Shown here one piece after another: positions 6,063 to 6,063 of a stretch of 6,063 bases of DNA (positions within the stretch are counted from its first letter, which is position 1; each line of letters begins with the position of its first letter). The stretch spans positions 1-6,063 of the forward strand of contig CAYSDH010000112.1 of assembly GCA_964429805.1 (NCBI GenBank), written 5' to 3'. The position numbers and the translations under genes are program-made. The stretch is from CAYSDH01 sp964429805 (lineage in GTDB: Bacteria > Bacteroidota > Bacteroidia > Flavobacteriales_D > JABDKJ01). The notes below the pieces were generated by a model. That model had not been told where the DNA came from. It saw nothing but the letters and a program-made list of their open reading frames with translations, and ran no database searches.

Positions 6063-6063
6063 G

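Noticed and set aside
6046..6063. Possible start of a plus-strand gene (ATG 6046 after an AAGGAAAA stretch)
   Set aside because: Only six codons are visible, and the minus-strand terminator just to the left favours a convergent gene.

Overview
This 6.06-kb stretch looks like draft (scaffolded) chromosome from a member of the Bacteroidota, probably an environmental flavobacterium- or Cytophaga-like organism. The signs are a class 2 dihydroorotate dehydrogenase with a typical N-terminus, a 938-residue AddB-like nuclease of the kind found in that phylum, two TAnnTTTG (Bacteroidota -7 type) motifs placed back to back in a divergent intergenic gap, and little use of Shine-Dalgarno sequences. A run of ten Ns at 832-841 marks an assembly gap. 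The phylum assignment is an inference from gene families and promoter style.

Left part (1-1405, plus strand, lower GC, roughly 35% in the lines I counted): a SdpI-family small membrane protein (146-490, TTG start) whose stop overlaps the ATG of an exported alpha/beta hydrolase (487-1405). The hydrolase is split by the N-run. Its two halves lie in different frames only because the gap is drawn as 10 nt. Together they carry the oxyanion-loop motif, the GHSEG nucleophile elbow, the catalytic Asp and the catalytic His, so this is best read as one intact gene. A short open stretch at the left edge may be the end of another membrane protein.

Middle (1406-1697): 292 bp without a gene, holding a strong 40-nt hairpin at 1464-1503 and an 8-bp inverted repeat just past the end of pyrD. 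GC content rises here toward the right-hand genes.

Right part (1698-5972, about 42-50% GC in sampled lines): pyrD on the minus strand (quinone-linked pyrimidine synthesis at the inner membrane). It is divergent from a two-gene plus-strand operon made of a small two-helix membrane protein of unknown function (2827-3159), overlapping by ATGA, and a large AddB-like PD-(D/E)XK nuclease (3156-5972), presumably for DNA double-strand break repair. The nuclease active-site motifs are intact, but the last cysteine expected for a C-terminal Fe-S cluster is not visible.

Right edge (5973-6063): a hairpin that makes a good intrinsic terminator only when read on the minus strand, preceded on that strand by a stop codon. 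This suggests a convergent gene entering from beyond the window.

I see no convincing undescribed system. The best leads are the SdpI/exported-hydrolase pair, the membrane protein translationally coupled to the nuclease, and the odd nuclease C-terminus. There are no tRNA, rRNA, CRISPR or insertion-sequence signals.
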